Source of the DNA: Trichothermofontia sichuanensis B231
GTDB lineage: Bacteria; Cyanobacteriota; Cyanobacteriia; B231
Reading direction: 5' to 3'
NCBI RefSeq assembly: GCF_026240635.1
Contig: NZ_CP110848.1
Location: 1,242,501 to 1,306,500 of the forward strand
Length of the DNA: 64,000 nt
Positions 46,012 through 55,961 of the stretch are shown in pieces. The translations under genes and the position numbers were made by a program. The notes beneath the pieces were generated by a model. The model was not told the origin of the DNA and ran no database searches. It saw nothing but the letters and a program-made list of their open reading frames with translations. Numbering within the stretch: the first letter of the stretch is position 1; each line of letters opens with the position of its first letter.

Positions 46012-46088
46012 CTGCGTTGGGTAGGTGACGGTTATTTTGATCATACCCAGGCGATCGCCCGGATCATAAGGATGGCTAACCAGGATGG

Positions 46089-46520
46089 CTAGCCTGGTTT
46101 TGCCTCAATTCGACCAGACTGCACCGCCTCTAGCAGCAGTCGATGGTCTTGCTCCACTTGGTCAGCATAGGCCACAGCGAAATCCGTCACTGCCTGATCA
46201 AAGGCATCGCTTTTACCCAGATAGCCGCTAATCATGGCCGAGTCACCTGTGCGCGCATGGGCACGAGCCAGGGCCGCACCACAAATCTCGGCATAATCTT
46301 CCAGGCTGCGAGCCGACATCCCCTTGAGCTTAATAGCCGTTTTCATGTCCTTGAGCTGTCGGAAGTAAAAGTCTTGCCCCTACACATTGGTTGTCCAGCC
46401 GAGAAAGATGTCGCTGGCTGCCTGCATCAACCGCTGCCCGCTGACAATGCGTTGTCCTTCATGGGGATAGGGACTCTTGCCGACATAGGGTTCCAGAACT
46501 GAGGGTCGGGCTTCTTTGAT
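46089..46520 (-). pseudogene. DUF2252 gene remnant
   Basis: Reading from 46520 the frame gives IKEARPSVLEPYVGKSPYPH, then EGQRIVSGQRLMQAASDIFL, GWTTNV, a stop (TAG), GQDFYFRQLKDMK, and an open frame of 85 codons to 46089 with ARAHARTGDSAMISGYLGKS. This is the C-terminal third of DUF2252 proteins (normally about 400 residues) with a nonsense codon. The N-terminal two thirds are missing. A start at 46346 would give only a fragment, so I consider it dead. Confidence 0.8.
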
Positions 46521-46825
46521 TGAGCAGGAATTTGGTTAATAGGATGGGGGCAGCCCGCGGGTGCGGTCCTCACCCTCAATCCCTCTCCCAGAGCGGGAGC
46601 CGGACTTGAACGTCAGGCTCCCGCCCCATTTGGGAGAAGGAGGTGGGGGATGCGGGCTGCCGGTCGGATCGAGATCCAAACCTTAACTGTGTACTGAGTA
46701 AATTAGGTAAAGGCTGTAGAGTCTGTGCAGAAAATGTTGCGAATATAGCCTTTCCCGATCTGTTGGGGTACAATATCGTCAAAGTATCCTAGCTTACAAG
46801 GAGCTACGGCAGCCATTGTCGTTAC
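46521..46825. repeat. Spacer with GC-rich element bounded by inverted ends
   Basis: GGCAGCCCGC (46549-46558) and GCGGGCTGCC (46652-46661) are perfect 10-bp inverted ends of a 113-bp segment. Its interior carries the CCCTCTCCCAGAGCGGGAG and TTTGGGAGAAGG motifs seen in the MITE-like families. It may be a third short mobile family. No gene is seen in the rest. Confidence 0.5.
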
Positions 46826-49510
46826 CTAACGTAATAGCCGTACCGATCGCTGATCACATAAGCGCAAAGCCCGTACAACTAATAAATAGAGGTGTTGGTA
46901 GGCTTCTTCACTGGGCGTGAAATAACTGCTTAAGTTCATTTCCTCTACGGGATACGTTGCTTTCAGAAGGGTGACCGGTTCAGGCTGGAAAGTTTCAGGT
47001 AGAAATCGAGCTAAATTACGCCAACTCTGCTCAATTGCTGTTGCAGCTCCTGGATGCAGTACTAGCTGTCGGATCTTTGCTACGTCATTGGTTCCCCAGC
47101 CTTCAGCCCATGCTGAATGATGCCGCCCGATCGCCAACAGCACAACCCCCATTAAAGCATTGATTTGATCATCATTGGCCTGAAACTGGGCTTCTAATAA
47201 CGGTGCTAAGGATTGATCGAGCAATTCCCAGGCTAAAAAGGCACTTTCTAGGGCATGATTGGGTCGCCGATGTTTTTTTTCATAGGCTTTCAAAGCTTGC
47301 TTTTGCCTAGTATCTTCTGGGTTATAGTCTGTGTGGGCCAAAAGATAGGTTTTAGGGTCACGTCCGCCAAAGCGCTCATGGGCGATCGCTTGCCATCCGC
47401 GCATCGCGTTTTGCCAGGAGTCCTGCAACTTACCCAAATCATGGGTCAAGATCGCAAAAAAGACTAAGATCTCAAATAACGCTTCTGTCGCATCGATCGG
47501 GGCCTCTGGGAAAATTTGCTGCTTAATGAGTTTGCCGCCAGTCGATAATAATATCGATCGCACGCTACGATAAATCCGCCCCTCTGGTTGACCAACAGGG
47601 GAGGGCAACCGCATCGCCTTGCGCCAACACTGCCACATACAGCCCAGATGTCCCACATAGGTATCCATGCGATAGGTATATTCACTGCGGTTGGCTGTTG
47701 TTACTCGTGGCGGCGATCGAAACTCACCTAAACTTTCGACATTGAGAATTAAACCAATCTCTGCATCATAATGGGCATAACAAGGATTGACCAGAACTCG
47801 ATAACTAGCTTTAAGCTGCGATAAAGTAGTAATCGGGGCACAAACTGGTTGGCTATAGGTTTCTACTCGCCGCTTAGGAATTTGAATTGATTGAAAAATA
47901 CGATTGACCCCATACTGAACTTCTGTCATCTTATTGAAGAGTGTACATAGAACCGATAGTGGTAACGAAAAGGCCATCAGCTTTTGTGGATCAATCTCTA
48001 CGTCAGCCGCACCATCAAAAATACTACTCCCTGAATCAGCAATATAGATATTGCGACTATCAATATCGCGAATCAAGTCCGATCGTGCGGAAGCGTTCCC
48101 TCGGGAAAAAGCGGCCTCAAATTTTCTATAAAACTCTGCTTGATCATTAAGCCGACGCTGCTGATTTGCTATATCTTCCTGGGTATGTACCTGGTTAACC
48201 CAGGCTAGTTCCACTGTATACCCGACGGACTGTTCAGTTAGCCCCGAATCTTCATGTGCTTGTAGAACCTGCCACGTGGCCTCACACAGTTCTTTGCGAT
48301 AAGGTAAAAAACGATTGACCTGGGGTTCATCTTCCTGCAATAATTCTGGCTCTTCTGCTTCGTATTCACCCTCAGCCAATACAGCTACAATTTGACTGAC
48401 TGCTAGCGATCGATATACATACACCTCTCCATACTCTTGGGCAAACCGCGCACACCGTCCTGCCCGTTGCAATAACGCATTCATAGGACACAACTGTGTA
48501 TGCAAAACCTCACTGGTAATATTTAAGCCCGCCTCCACCACCTGCGTCGCAATCAAAACGTGGCACTGACCATCAGACTCCCAACCTTGGCCAAATGCGA
48601 TTTGTAAATACTGTTCTTTTGCAGCACGATCTTCGGGTAAAAAGCGGGAATGCAGTAGCGTTAGCTTTAAGCATTGCCCTTGATCGATCTCCCGTAGATC
48701 TTGATATAATCCCTGTGCTTGCATAACTGTGTTACAAATTACCAGTACTCGTTGGCGATCGCGAGCTATAATCTCGTCCCAGACTCGCTGTGCCGAGAGT
48801 GGTTCTGAGCTTGCCCGAAATACTCGATGCCGTCCCTGTCCTAAGGACACCAGTTCATCTTCAGAAATGGTAATCAACTGCTCCCAGTGGGTATCTATAT
48901 GCCTGGCTATTTCATCTGTTAATGTGGCTGTCATTAATAAAAATCGCGCCAGTCCTTTTACCCGTCTCAAGACTTCCAAAAGTGTTGTCAAGGATCGCTT
49001 AGGATCTAATAAATGAATCTCGTCAAATACGAGGTAAGAGGCAAATGCTACCCCCGCATTCACATTAGCTGAGCCACCCCCTAAGGAGTAAGGAACTTGT
49101 AAAAAGCTACTCAATAATTGATCGATCGTACAAAAGATGATATCACCCTCAAAACGGGGATCTTCGGGATTCTCGCCGGTCTGTAAGGTTACGACCAATG
49201 GTCGCACTCTTGGAAAGTGAACCTGCCATCGCGTCACCAACTGCTCGGCCCGCTGCCGTAAACTATTGGCCAAGGTCCGAAGGGGAACCACATAAATCAA
49301 CTGTTTAGGAAAATCAACGCCCATCGCTTGGGCCAAAAGAAAAGGCGCGATCGCAGCTTCCGTTTTCCCGGAACCAGTGGGTGCTCGTAGTAAAATATCT
49401 TGCCCCTGAAGGAGCGCCGCGATCGTCTGTTGCTGAAAGGGCTGTGGTTGAAAGGTTGTTAACTGCTGAAAATAGGTTTCTAGTGTTTGGAGCATCAATC
49501 CATCTGTCAT
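46826..49510 (-). CDS. cas3: Orphan Cas3-type protein: DExH helicase followed by HD nuclease
   Basis: I take ATG 49510 (MTDGLMLQTLETYF); a TTG six codons earlier is possible. Helicase motifs are complete: Walker A APTGSGKTEAA (43-53), PLRTLA, DEIH (163-166), TAT (194-196), and motif VI LLQRAGRCAR (347-356). A Cas3-type HD domain follows at the C-terminus, with GHLG (about 620), THDLGK (689-694), PNHALES (750-756) and RHH (796-798). The order helicase-HD is the reverse of most Cas3 proteins but is known from subtype I-G. In type I CRISPR systems Cas3 unwinds and shreds target DNA recruited by Cascade. No other cas gene or array is in the window. Flanks are a DUF2252 remnant and cbiT. Confidence 0.85.
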   Translation of the reverse strand: MTDGLMLQTLETYFQQLTTFQPQPFQQQTIAALLQGQDILLRAPTGSGKTEAAIAPFLLAQAMGVDFPKQLIYVVPLRTLANSLRQRAEQLVTRWQVHFPRVRPLVVTLQTGENPEDPRFEGDIIFCTIDQLLSSFLQVPYSLGGGSANVNAGVAFASYLVFDEIHLLDPKRSLTTLLEVLRRVKGLARFLLMTATLTDEIARHIDTHWEQLITISEDELVSLGQGRHRVFRASSEPLSAQRVWDEIIARDRQRVLVICNTVMQAQGLYQDLREIDQGQCLKLTLLHSRFLPEDRAAKEQYLQIAFGQGWESDGQCHVLIATQVVEAGLNITSEVLHTQLCPMNALLQRAGRCARFAQEYGEVYVYRSLAVSQIVAVLAEGEYEAEEPELLQEDEPQVNRFLPYRKELCEATWQVLQAHEDSGLTEQSVGYTVELAWVNQVHTQEDIANQQRRLNDQAEFYRKFEAAFSRGNASARSDLIRDIDSRNIYIADSGSSIFDGAADVEIDPQKLMAFSLPLSVLCTLFNKMTEVQYGVNRIFQSIQIPKRRVETYSQPVCAPITTLSQLKASYRVLVNPCYAHYDAEIGLILNVESLGEFRSPPRVTTANRSEYTYRMDTYVGHLGCMWQCWRKAMRLPSPVGQPEGRIYRSVRSILLSTGGKLIKQQIFPEAPIDATEALFEILVFFAILTHDLGKLQDSWQNAMRGWQAIAHERFGGRDPKTYLLAHTDYNPEDTRQKQALKAYEKKHRRPNHALESAFLAWELLDQSLAPLLEAQFQANDDQINALMGVVLLAIGRHHSAWAEGWGTNDVAKIRQLVLHPGAATAIEQSWRNLARFLPETFQPEPVTLLKATYPVEEMNLSSYFTPSEEAYQHLYLLVVRALRLCDQRSVRLLR

Positions 49511-49676
49511 TTTATTCAGTGCTTGCAACCTATTGATCTTGCCTAGGCGATCGCTGGCCCCGCGGTAGAGGGTCTCGGTTCATCGTTAGTCCTGAGCGGG
49601 GATTCATTCCAAACGTGCCTATCATCCTGAATTCTGGGTTTACTGATCCCTAGCCGCCACTCTATAGGCTCTGACT

Positions 49677-50276
49677 CTAGAGTTTTTCACCACTGAGGAT
49701 AAAAACCGGGTCAACGGCAGCAAAGGTTTGGTGAAGGCCGCGTTTTTCCAGGCGCGTGGCGGCGGACTGGACTACCTCGATATTCCGAGCCTGAAGTTCC
49801 GCAAAACTTTCGGATACGCTGTAGAGTGCTTCCAGGTTGTTCGCGGTGGCCACTACCCGACCTGGGGTGGCCAGGTATTGCCATACCGCTTGAAACATGG
49901 ATTTGACCGATCGCCCCCCTTCAATACACACACAATCGGGGGCGTGCTCTAGTTCGGCCAGACAATCGGGGGCACTGCCTTCAATCACCTGCACGTTGCT
50001 CACCTCAAAGCGCTGGCAGTTGCGGCGAATCAAACCGGCAACTTCCGGATCACGCTCGATCGCCATAATCTGACTTTGAGGGCACAGGAGACCTAACTCG
50101 ATCGGGATCGTCCCTGTCCCCGCGCCAATATCCCACAGGATACCATTCGGTTTCAGGCGCAGATGGGCAATCAACAGTAAGCGCACCTCCCGTTTGCTTA
50201 GGGGAATGCCGGGTAACCGTTCAAACAGGTCGTCGGGAATGCCGGGGGTACCATAGGGCCAAAGCGAACAGGGCAT
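49677..50276 (-). CDS. cbiT: Precorrin-6Y C15-methyltransferase (decarboxylating), CbiT subunit
   Basis: The 199-residue protein is a Rossmann SAM methyltransferase with the CbiT start GIPDDLFERLPGIPLSKREVR, motif I LWDIGAGTGTIPIEL, and IERDPEVAGLIRRN. It methylates and decarboxylates the precorrin-8 precursor stage in cobalamin synthesis. The usual partner CbiE is not nearby and must be elsewhere. It lies 80 bp downstream of the decarboxylase gene on the same strand. Confidence 0.9.
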   Translation of the reverse strand: MPCSLWPYGTPGIPDDLFERLPGIPLSKREVRLLLIAHLRLKPNGILWDIGAGTGTIPIELGLLCPQSQIMAIERDPEVAGLIRRNCQRFEVSNVQVIEGSAPDCLAELEHAPDCVCIEGGRSVKSMFQAVWQYLATPGRVVATANNLEALYSVSESFAELQARNIEVVQSAATRLEKRGLHQTFAAVDPVFILSGEKL

Positions 50277-50355
50277 AGGGTTTCACGGTTAGGTCAAGCA
50301 TGGGGTTCAGCCGGGAGGTACAATCTGGCGGTGCAACCATTCTCGGTTGGAGACG

Positions 50356-51864
50356 CTACGCGATCGCGGCGACCGTGAGGGTTTGCAAGTGCGGGTCTCG
50401 GCAGCCTGTGATCACCCCTCCCTGGTTAAGCACCTGCTGTAGGCATTCTACGGCAGTTTCCGTAATTTGCTCGCCCGGTAAGAGCACGGGAATCCCAGGG
50501 GGATAGGGACACACCCATTCGGCACTAATTCGGCCAATCGCCGCTGCGATCGGAACCACCGTTTGCGGTCCAAAGTAAACCTCACGCGGCGAAAGGGGAA
50601 AGGGTTGCACCGTAGGGACGGGGTTAACCCAGCCTGTATCGCTCATTCCAGGGTCCTTATTGAAACCGGCTTTCACACTGGTTTGCAGTTTCCAGGTTGA
50701 AGTTTCCAACTTAAATTGGCTTAGGGCTTGGTAGAGACGATCGCAATCGGCTTGGGTGTTGCCGAGGCTGAGGATAAAGGTGAGGTGGTGTTGGGTGGGG
50801 AGTTCGGCAGTGACGCCCCGTTCCTGGAGCCAAGTGTCGAGGGCAAAGCCGCTCAGGCCAAGGCTGGGGGTGATGATCGTGAGACGTGTGGGGTCGAGGT
50901 GGCTAAAACCGGGGGACCTGAAGGGAGGCGCATTGGGCTGGAGGAGGGTGAGATACGGTAGGGTCTGGAGGCGCGATCGTAAGGCTTGGGCGAGATCGAG
51001 GGTACGTTGCATCAGGGAATGCCCCTCGGTAGCGATTTGCTGACGGGCTGCGTCAAGGGAGGCGAGCAGGATGTAGTTAGGGCTGGTGGATTGGACGAGT
51101 TGCAGGGCGGATTGGATACGGTGCGGATCGATACGATCGCTGTTCAGATGTAGCATGGCAGCCTGACTGAGGGCCGAAAGCACCTTGTGGGTCGATTGAA
51201 CGCTAAGATCCGCACCACAGGCTAGGGCCGCCGGGGGTAGATCGGGATGAAACCCAAAATGGGGACCGTGGGCCTCATCAACCAGGAGGGGAATGCTGTG
51301 GGCATGGGCCAGTTCCGCGATCGCCCGCACGTCAGTACTGATGCCCTGGTAAGTAGGAGCCAGGAGCAGAATTGCCGCAGCATCAGGATGATGGTGGAGG
51401 GCCTCAGCAACCGCAGTCGCCGTCAGCCCTCCCACCAGATCGCTGGTGGGGTCGTAGGCAGGGGTGACAAACAGCGGCAGGGCACCGGAGAGAATTAGGC
51501 CTGCGATCGCCGACTGGTGGCAATTGCGGGGCAGGATCAGTTTACGGCCTGGGGGACAGGTAGCCAGAATGGCGGCAATCATGCCTGCGGTGGAGCCGTT
51601 GGCTAGGAACCAGGTCTGGCGGGCACCAAACGCTTCAGCAGCCAAGTCTTGGGCGGCTTGGATTACACCCGTTGGGGCAAAGAGGTTATCGAGGGCTGGC
51701 AGTTCTGGCAAATCGGCCTGGAGCAGCGATCGCCCGACAAGGTCCACCAAGGCAACGGGGCTGCCCTGGCCCCGTTTGTGCCCAGGGGCATAGAAGACTG
51801 CTTCTGCCTGCTGGGCACAGGCTTTCAGGGCAGTGAGCAGCGGCGTGTCTGCTTGATTAGCCAT
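50356..51864 (-). CDS. Orn/Lys/Arg decarboxylase family PLP enzyme
   Basis: The 502-residue protein is fold-type I. It shows FYAPGHKRGQG at the N-terminus, FLANGSTAGMIAAI, PRNCHQSAI, LLLAPTYQGIS, LLVDEAHGPHFGFH and the PLP-lysine motif LSVQSTHKVLSALSQAAML. The C-terminal domain is of the Orn/Lys/Arg decarboxylase type (CPYPPGIPVLLPGE). This short form (about 490 residues, no wing domain) is widespread in cyanobacteria. Which amino acid is decarboxylated is not clear. An AraC regulator lies 33 bp upstream on the same strand. Confidence 0.88.
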   Translation of the reverse strand: MANQADTPLLTALKACAQQAEAVFYAPGHKRGQGSPVALVDLVGRSLLQADLPELPALDNLFAPTGVIQAAQDLAAEAFGARQTWFLANGSTAGMIAAILATCPPGRKLILPRNCHQSAIAGLILSGALPLFVTPAYDPTSDLVGGLTATAVAEALHHHPDAAAILLLAPTYQGISTDVRAIAELAHAHSIPLLVDEAHGPHFGFHPDLPPAALACGADLSVQSTHKVLSALSQAAMLHLNSDRIDPHRIQSALQLVQSTSPNYILLASLDAARQQIATEGHSLMQRTLDLAQALRSRLQTLPYLTLLQPNAPPFRSPGFSHLDPTRLTIITPSLGLSGFALDTWLQERGVTAELPTQHHLTFILSLGNTQADCDRLYQALSQFKLETSTWKLQTSVKAGFNKDPGMSDTGWVNPVPTVQPFPLSPREVYFGPQTVVPIAAAIGRISAEWVCPYPPGIPVLLPGEQITETAVECLQQVLNQGGVITGCRDPHLQTLTVAAIA

Positions 51865-51897
51865 GTGAATTCCCCTGGCGGTTGCGGCACAGATGAC

Positions 51898-52950
51898 TCA
51901 CAATTGCCTTACGGAAACGCGACCTGAACGGCGCAGGGTTTGGGAGGGCGACTCGTTAAACATGGCCTTGTAGTCCTGAGAGAAGTGGCCCATGTGCTGA
52001 AAGCCCCATTGCAGAGCAATGTCTTTTACCCTGGCGACTTCAGGATCGGCGGCTTTTAATTGACGGTGAACGCCATTAAGACGCTGGGCTTTGAAGTAAG
52101 CCATTGGACTCATATCGAATATGTCTTGAAAGCTATAAATAAGGGTACGTTCGCTGGTCTGCAAGGCGCGACAAAGGGTCGCTAGCGTTAAGGGCTGGTG
52201 AGGGTTGGCATTGACCAATTCCTCGGCTTGCTTGACCAGGCGGATACGCTTGGCCGAATAGGGCCGCGGGGCTGGCTGGTCGATCGTAGAGGCGATCGCG
52301 GTCAACAGTAAGGAGAAAATATCCTGAACAAAGACGGTTTGTAAGGGGGATTGGCCGAGGCTCTGGGGATGGCGCTTAACCCAGGCAAAAAATAGGCGAA
52401 GATAGGCAGCTAGAGCATTCAAGGTTTCAGGTTTGGGTTGCAACACAATTGGCAACTGCCCGGTTTTATCCAGGCTAGGGCAAAAGCGCTGAAGCTGCTG
52501 TTGAAACCGTATTTTGTCAACCGTAAGCACAGCCATTTCATAGTTGTCAGTGGCTTTGAGATCAACCTCGCGATCGGGGTTAACCAACAAATGACGCTGA
52601 TCGCAACCATAATTACGCCACGTAGCTTTCCCTTGAACTGATAAATGCACCCCAAAGGCGATCGTCCCAGGTGGAGATTGTCCCCGTGCCAGGAGGGCCT
52701 GACTCCAGGCAGCCCGAAGTAGTTGGATGCCACCAATATGAATCTGTTGTAGTTCGCCCGTGAATAATCCTGGCTGGAGCCGTTGATATTCGTGATCCCA
52801 AAACCGAACAGCTTGAGAGAGTTCATCAATATCGTGGCTACTAATAGACATTACCAGGTCATCAAACCGGACACTGGTGGCTCCAAACGTGGGGGGGGGA
52901 TTATTGGGAAATTCAAGTATTTTTTCGGATGTCGATGCACTAATTTCCAT
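51898..52950 (-). CDS. AraC-family transcriptional regulator
   Basis: The 350-residue protein has a non-conserved N-terminal sensor domain and a C-terminal double HTH (about 250-345). The HTH contains LTLATLCRALQTSERTLIYSFQDIFDMSPMAYFKAQRLN and, in the second helix pair, DIALQWGFQHMGHFSQDYKAMFNESPSQTLRRS. It is upstream of and co-directional with the decarboxylase gene, so it may control it and cbiT. The ligand is unknown. The start is ATG 52950. Confidence 0.9.
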   Translation of the reverse strand: MEISASTSEKILEFPNNPPPTFGATSVRFDDLVMSISSHDIDELSQAVRFWDHEYQRLQPGLFTGELQQIHIGGIQLLRAAWSQALLARGQSPPGTIAFGVHLSVQGKATWRNYGCDQRHLLVNPDREVDLKATDNYEMAVLTVDKIRFQQQLQRFCPSLDKTGQLPIVLQPKPETLNALAAYLRLFFAWVKRHPQSLGQSPLQTVFVQDIFSLLLTAIASTIDQPAPRPYSAKRIRLVKQAEELVNANPHQPLTLATLCRALQTSERTLIYSFQDIFDMSPMAYFKAQRLNGVHRQLKAADPEVARVKDIALQWGFQHMGHFSQDYKAMFNESPSQTLRRSGRVSVRQL

Positions 52951-54070
52951 ACGTTCAGCAACTCTTTGTCAAGAAATGTAAAACAAGACTAATCCTCTGA
53001 TAATAGAGGTAAAGTCATTGCGATCTGTGAGATTCCGAAGCTGCTTCGTTTAGTTCTAAGTCTTTTATTGTAATCTTTTTTGATGGCTTATCTCAACTAG
53101 AGATAGGGGATTTTCAGGATGATCCCGATAGGGAAATAGGGATTAAAACCTGAGATGATAGGGAAGGTACCACTAGCAAAGATGGGCTATGGAGGTGGAC
53201 AGACGCTGGTAACCATCCAGGGGGGGGATAGTTCCGAGCATCTTTTTAACCCTGAAAACTTTAACTTTCAAAGCTCTGCCTTTGAAGACAAGGATCGCGC
53301 TTAAGTGTGTGCGAGACTAACAGTAGGCTCCGTAGGGAGTATCTGCTATTAATAGTTGATTGAAAAATCATGGAAATTTTACATTTAGTGGCTAAAATCT
53401 GACAAAAATTTAAAATAATCGGAGTTGTGAGCGTCAGTCTTTTGTTAGAACGACACTGATTGTTAAGGGTTATCAAGAGTTATCAAGGGTTGAGCAGCAA
53501 GTTACAGCCTTTACCTCAATCATAAAGTACAGCTTGACCTGGGTAGGATGAGTGTATCCCCTTGGGGCGACCCTCACCCTAAATCCCTCTCCCAGAGCGG
53601 GAGAGGGACTTAAAAAGGGGGGAGGGAACGAACTGGCAGTGCCACGGCGGTTTGCACGGGGAGGGTAGACGATCGCGTGGGTGGCGCGGCGGTGCGATCG
53701 CTAGACAGCCATATAAAGAGGCGCTCTGGAGTCCTAAGCTATTTTGCAATAGCCGTGGTCGAGCGCCGGTAGCTATGTTTAAGGGATATATTAAGAACCT
53801 AGAGAAGCCGTCGGCTCTTGCGATATTGGGCTATCAACCGTATAAGCAGCTACAAACACAAGATTTGAAATGTTAGGTTTATGGTGGGAGCGCTAAGCAC
53901 TCTCACCATAAACCCAGGAGAGCCAACCGTCCTAGAAGGATGGGGCTTGTATCCCCCACTCTTTCGGTCAAATGGCCGTTGGTAGTCTAGTCATCGGTGC
54001 AACCCGCCCCTATGGACAACCCTGTCCCACGAAACAGCCCTCATCGGTCCCTGTGGTTGATGACGAGAAA
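52951..54070. other. Long gene-poor intergenic region with repeats
   Basis: I find no convincing gene in 1.1 kb. CCTTTACCTCAATCATAAA (near 53510) repeats a segment at 21507. A GC-rich CCCTCTCCCAGAGCGGGAGAGGG stretch at 53586-53608 is an orphan MITE-type hairpin. A long hairpin repeat lies at 53876-53914. A 74-codon frame at 53652 has no family features and spans repeat sequence. Confidence 0.45.
53876..53914. repeat. Hairpin repeat, copy 1
   Basis: GGTTTATGGTGGGAG and CTCTCACCATAAACC form a long, nearly perfect stem around a short loop. It is followed by CAGGAGAGCC. The same hairpin, with the same downstream bases, occurs at 55418-55458. Confidence 0.7.
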
Positions 54071-54484
54071 TCAGGTGCTTGGTTCAAAATCAAGGGCAAC
54101 GGAGTTCATGCAGTAGCGTTGCCCAGTGGGGGCGGGGCCGTCGTTGAAGACGTGCCCAAGGTGGGCACCGCAGGCAGCACACAACACTTCGGTACGACGC
54201 ATCAATAGGCTGAAGTCGTTCTCCAGTTGGAGGCGATCGGGCGCGATCGGTGCCCAGAAGCTAGGCCAGCCAGTCCCGGAGTCGAATTTGGTTTCAGAAC
54301 TAAAAAGCGGAGTCCCGCAACAGATACATTTGTAAATGCCTGGGTCTTTGCGGTTGTAATGCTCACCGCTGAAGGCACGTTCAGTACCCTTGCGACGGGT
54401 TACGCGGTATTGTTCTGGCGTTAGTTGTTGCCGCCATTCTTCGTCAGTTTTCTGTACTTTGAGTTTTTGTACTTGGGGTGACAT
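54071..54484 (-). CDS. msrB: Peptide-methionine (R)-S-oxide reductase
   Basis: The 137-residue protein is a complete Msr[25 protein letters not shown] and [14 protein letters not shown] supply the four zinc cysteines. [11 protein letters not shown] lines the active site, and [11 protein letters not shown] holds the catalytic Cys. It reduces the R epimer of methionine sulfoxide in proteins after oxidative damage. It follows 29 bp before the stop side of a GNAT gene on the same strand. The start is ATG 54484. Confidence 0.95.
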   Translation of the reverse strand: MSPQVQKLKVQKTDEEWRQQLTPEQYRVTRRKGTERAFSGEHYNRKDPGIYKCICCGTPLFSSETKFDSGTGWPSFWAPIAPDRLQLENDFSLLMRRTEVLCAACGAHLGHVFNDGPAPTGQRYCMNSVALDFEPST

Positions 54485-54513
54485 ACTCAGAGAACCACTC
54501 TTGTTACAAATCG

Positions 54514-55017
54514 TTACACTCCAATTTTAGCGGTTTCCTGGGTGGGGTGAGCGATCGCGGGAAGGGGGTAGGGGTCCGTCAGCGGTTGGTTGAGGAGGAC
54601 CATCGTGGTGCTTTCATTGGTTTGGAAGCCAATGCGTTCGTAGAAGGATTGCTGGTAAGTGGTCATGAGGTAGACCCGTTCAACTCGGCAAATATGGGGA
54701 TCACTGAGGACGGTTTCAACGAGTTTGCGACCAAGGCCAAGGCCCTGATAGTCAGGGTGGACAACAACGTCCCAGATAGTAGCGCGGTAGATGCCGTCGG
54801 AGGTGGCGCGGGCAAAGCCAATCAAACGATTGTGATCCCACATGCTGATGACGGGCTTACTGTGGGTTAGGGCAATTTTGAGGTCGCTGAGCGATCGCTT
54901 CTGTGCCCAGAAGGCAGCAAGGTTGAAGAGTTCCTGAAGTTGTTTGAGATCAATGCGATCGGGATCTTTGCAGAACTGGATGTGGCGACAATCCATATAT
55001 CGGGTCTCCTGTCCCAA
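54514..55017 (-). CDS. GNAT-family N-acetyltransferase
   Basis: The 167-residue protein has a GNAT fold with the acetyl-CoA loop [22 protein letters not shown] and a typical end ([25 protein letters not shown]). The acceptor is unknown. It lies 29 bp upstream of msrB on the same strand, so the two are likely co-transcribed. Confidence 0.88.
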   Translation of the reverse strand: MGQETRYMDCRHIQFCKDPDRIDLKQLQELFNLAAFWAQKRSLSDLKIALTHSKPVISMWDHNRLIGFARATSDGIYRATIWDVVVHPDYQGLGLGRKLVETVLSDPHICRVERVYLMTTYQQSFYERIGFQTNESTTMVLLNQPLTDPYPLPAIAHPTQETAKIGV

Positions 55018-55417
55018 TGGATAAGTGCCGGACTTGGCCGGAGGTATGAAGTTTCAAGTTTCCAGTTTTCTAGGATAGATCGTCTGTTGGCACTGGTGGG
55101 CAAAAATACTGGAAAATTCTCCTAGGACGCTGACAAAGGATCTGCATAGTTCCCTGCTTTGGCACGGTTGGCGATCGCCCACAGACTCGCAGGCTTTGCG
55201 ATCGCAAAGCCCCAAAGTCACAAAAGCTATTTTGAGCTTTCTAAGTAGCAGGGCCAGAAGGGGCTGATTGATTGACAAAACTCGCAGCTTTATTAATTTT
55301 GTAATTTTTTAACCTGTTGTGAGGATCTGAGGAAGATTTGGATTTTCGTCTTTCTGGCTCTTCTGGGATTTTGGGGTAAACAGTATCAGCAACTACAAAT
55401 AAACGATCGGAAGCGTT

Positions 55418-55458
55418 GAGTTTATGGTGGGGGCGCGTAGCGCCCCCACCATAAACTC
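55418..55458. repeat. Hairpin repeat, copy 2
   Basis: GAGTTTATGGTGGGGGCGC and its exact complement form a perfect 19-bp stem with a 3-nt loop. It is preceded by CAGTATCAGCAACTACAAA, which recurs near 21434, and followed by CAGGAGAGCC as in copy 1. Confidence 0.8.
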
Positions 55459-55854
55459 AGGAGAGCCGTCTTTCTATCTCATGCACTAATGCAGTAATCA
55501 TGGCTATTTCCCAGAAAAGATTCAATCTTTTTGACACAATTTTTAGCTAAAAAGCTGTCAGCTTATTTGACAGAAATTGACAAAATATCGAAATCTTATC
55601 GTTAACTGTAAGGTTTTAGAATCTTAAATGAGATATTAAAAATCAATTATAGACTCATAATGAGACTCAGAATAGTCTTACAATGCCAATATAAGTCTTA
55701 TTATTAGACTAAAAGTGAGTATTTTAATCTTAAATGAGATAGATTTTGAGGGACTTAAGGCACTGAGTGGGGGTACCGGGGGTTATGTGCGATCGCTAAA
55801 GGTGAATCAATGCGTTGGGAGTTGCAGGTTCGACACAACGTACGATCGGTCATT

Positions 55855-55961
55855 TATAGTCGTTGCCATTTAGGCTGAAACAGCACCCTCACCCCCAGCC
55901 CCTCTCCCGCTCTGGGACAGGGGAGTGAACAACTGTAGCGTTCTTATTTGGAGTGACCATA
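55855..55961 (+). mobile_element. MITE-like element, family A, copy 6
   Basis: The 107-bp element runs from TATAGTCGTTGCCATTTAGG to GGAGTGACCATA. Its central hairpin and right half are as in copies 3 and 4. Confidence 0.75.

Noticed and set aside
53652-53876. 74-codon frame in the gene-poor region after the AraC gene
   Set aside because: It begins in Arg/Gly-rich low-complexity sequence and runs into a hairpin repeat flank; no motif.
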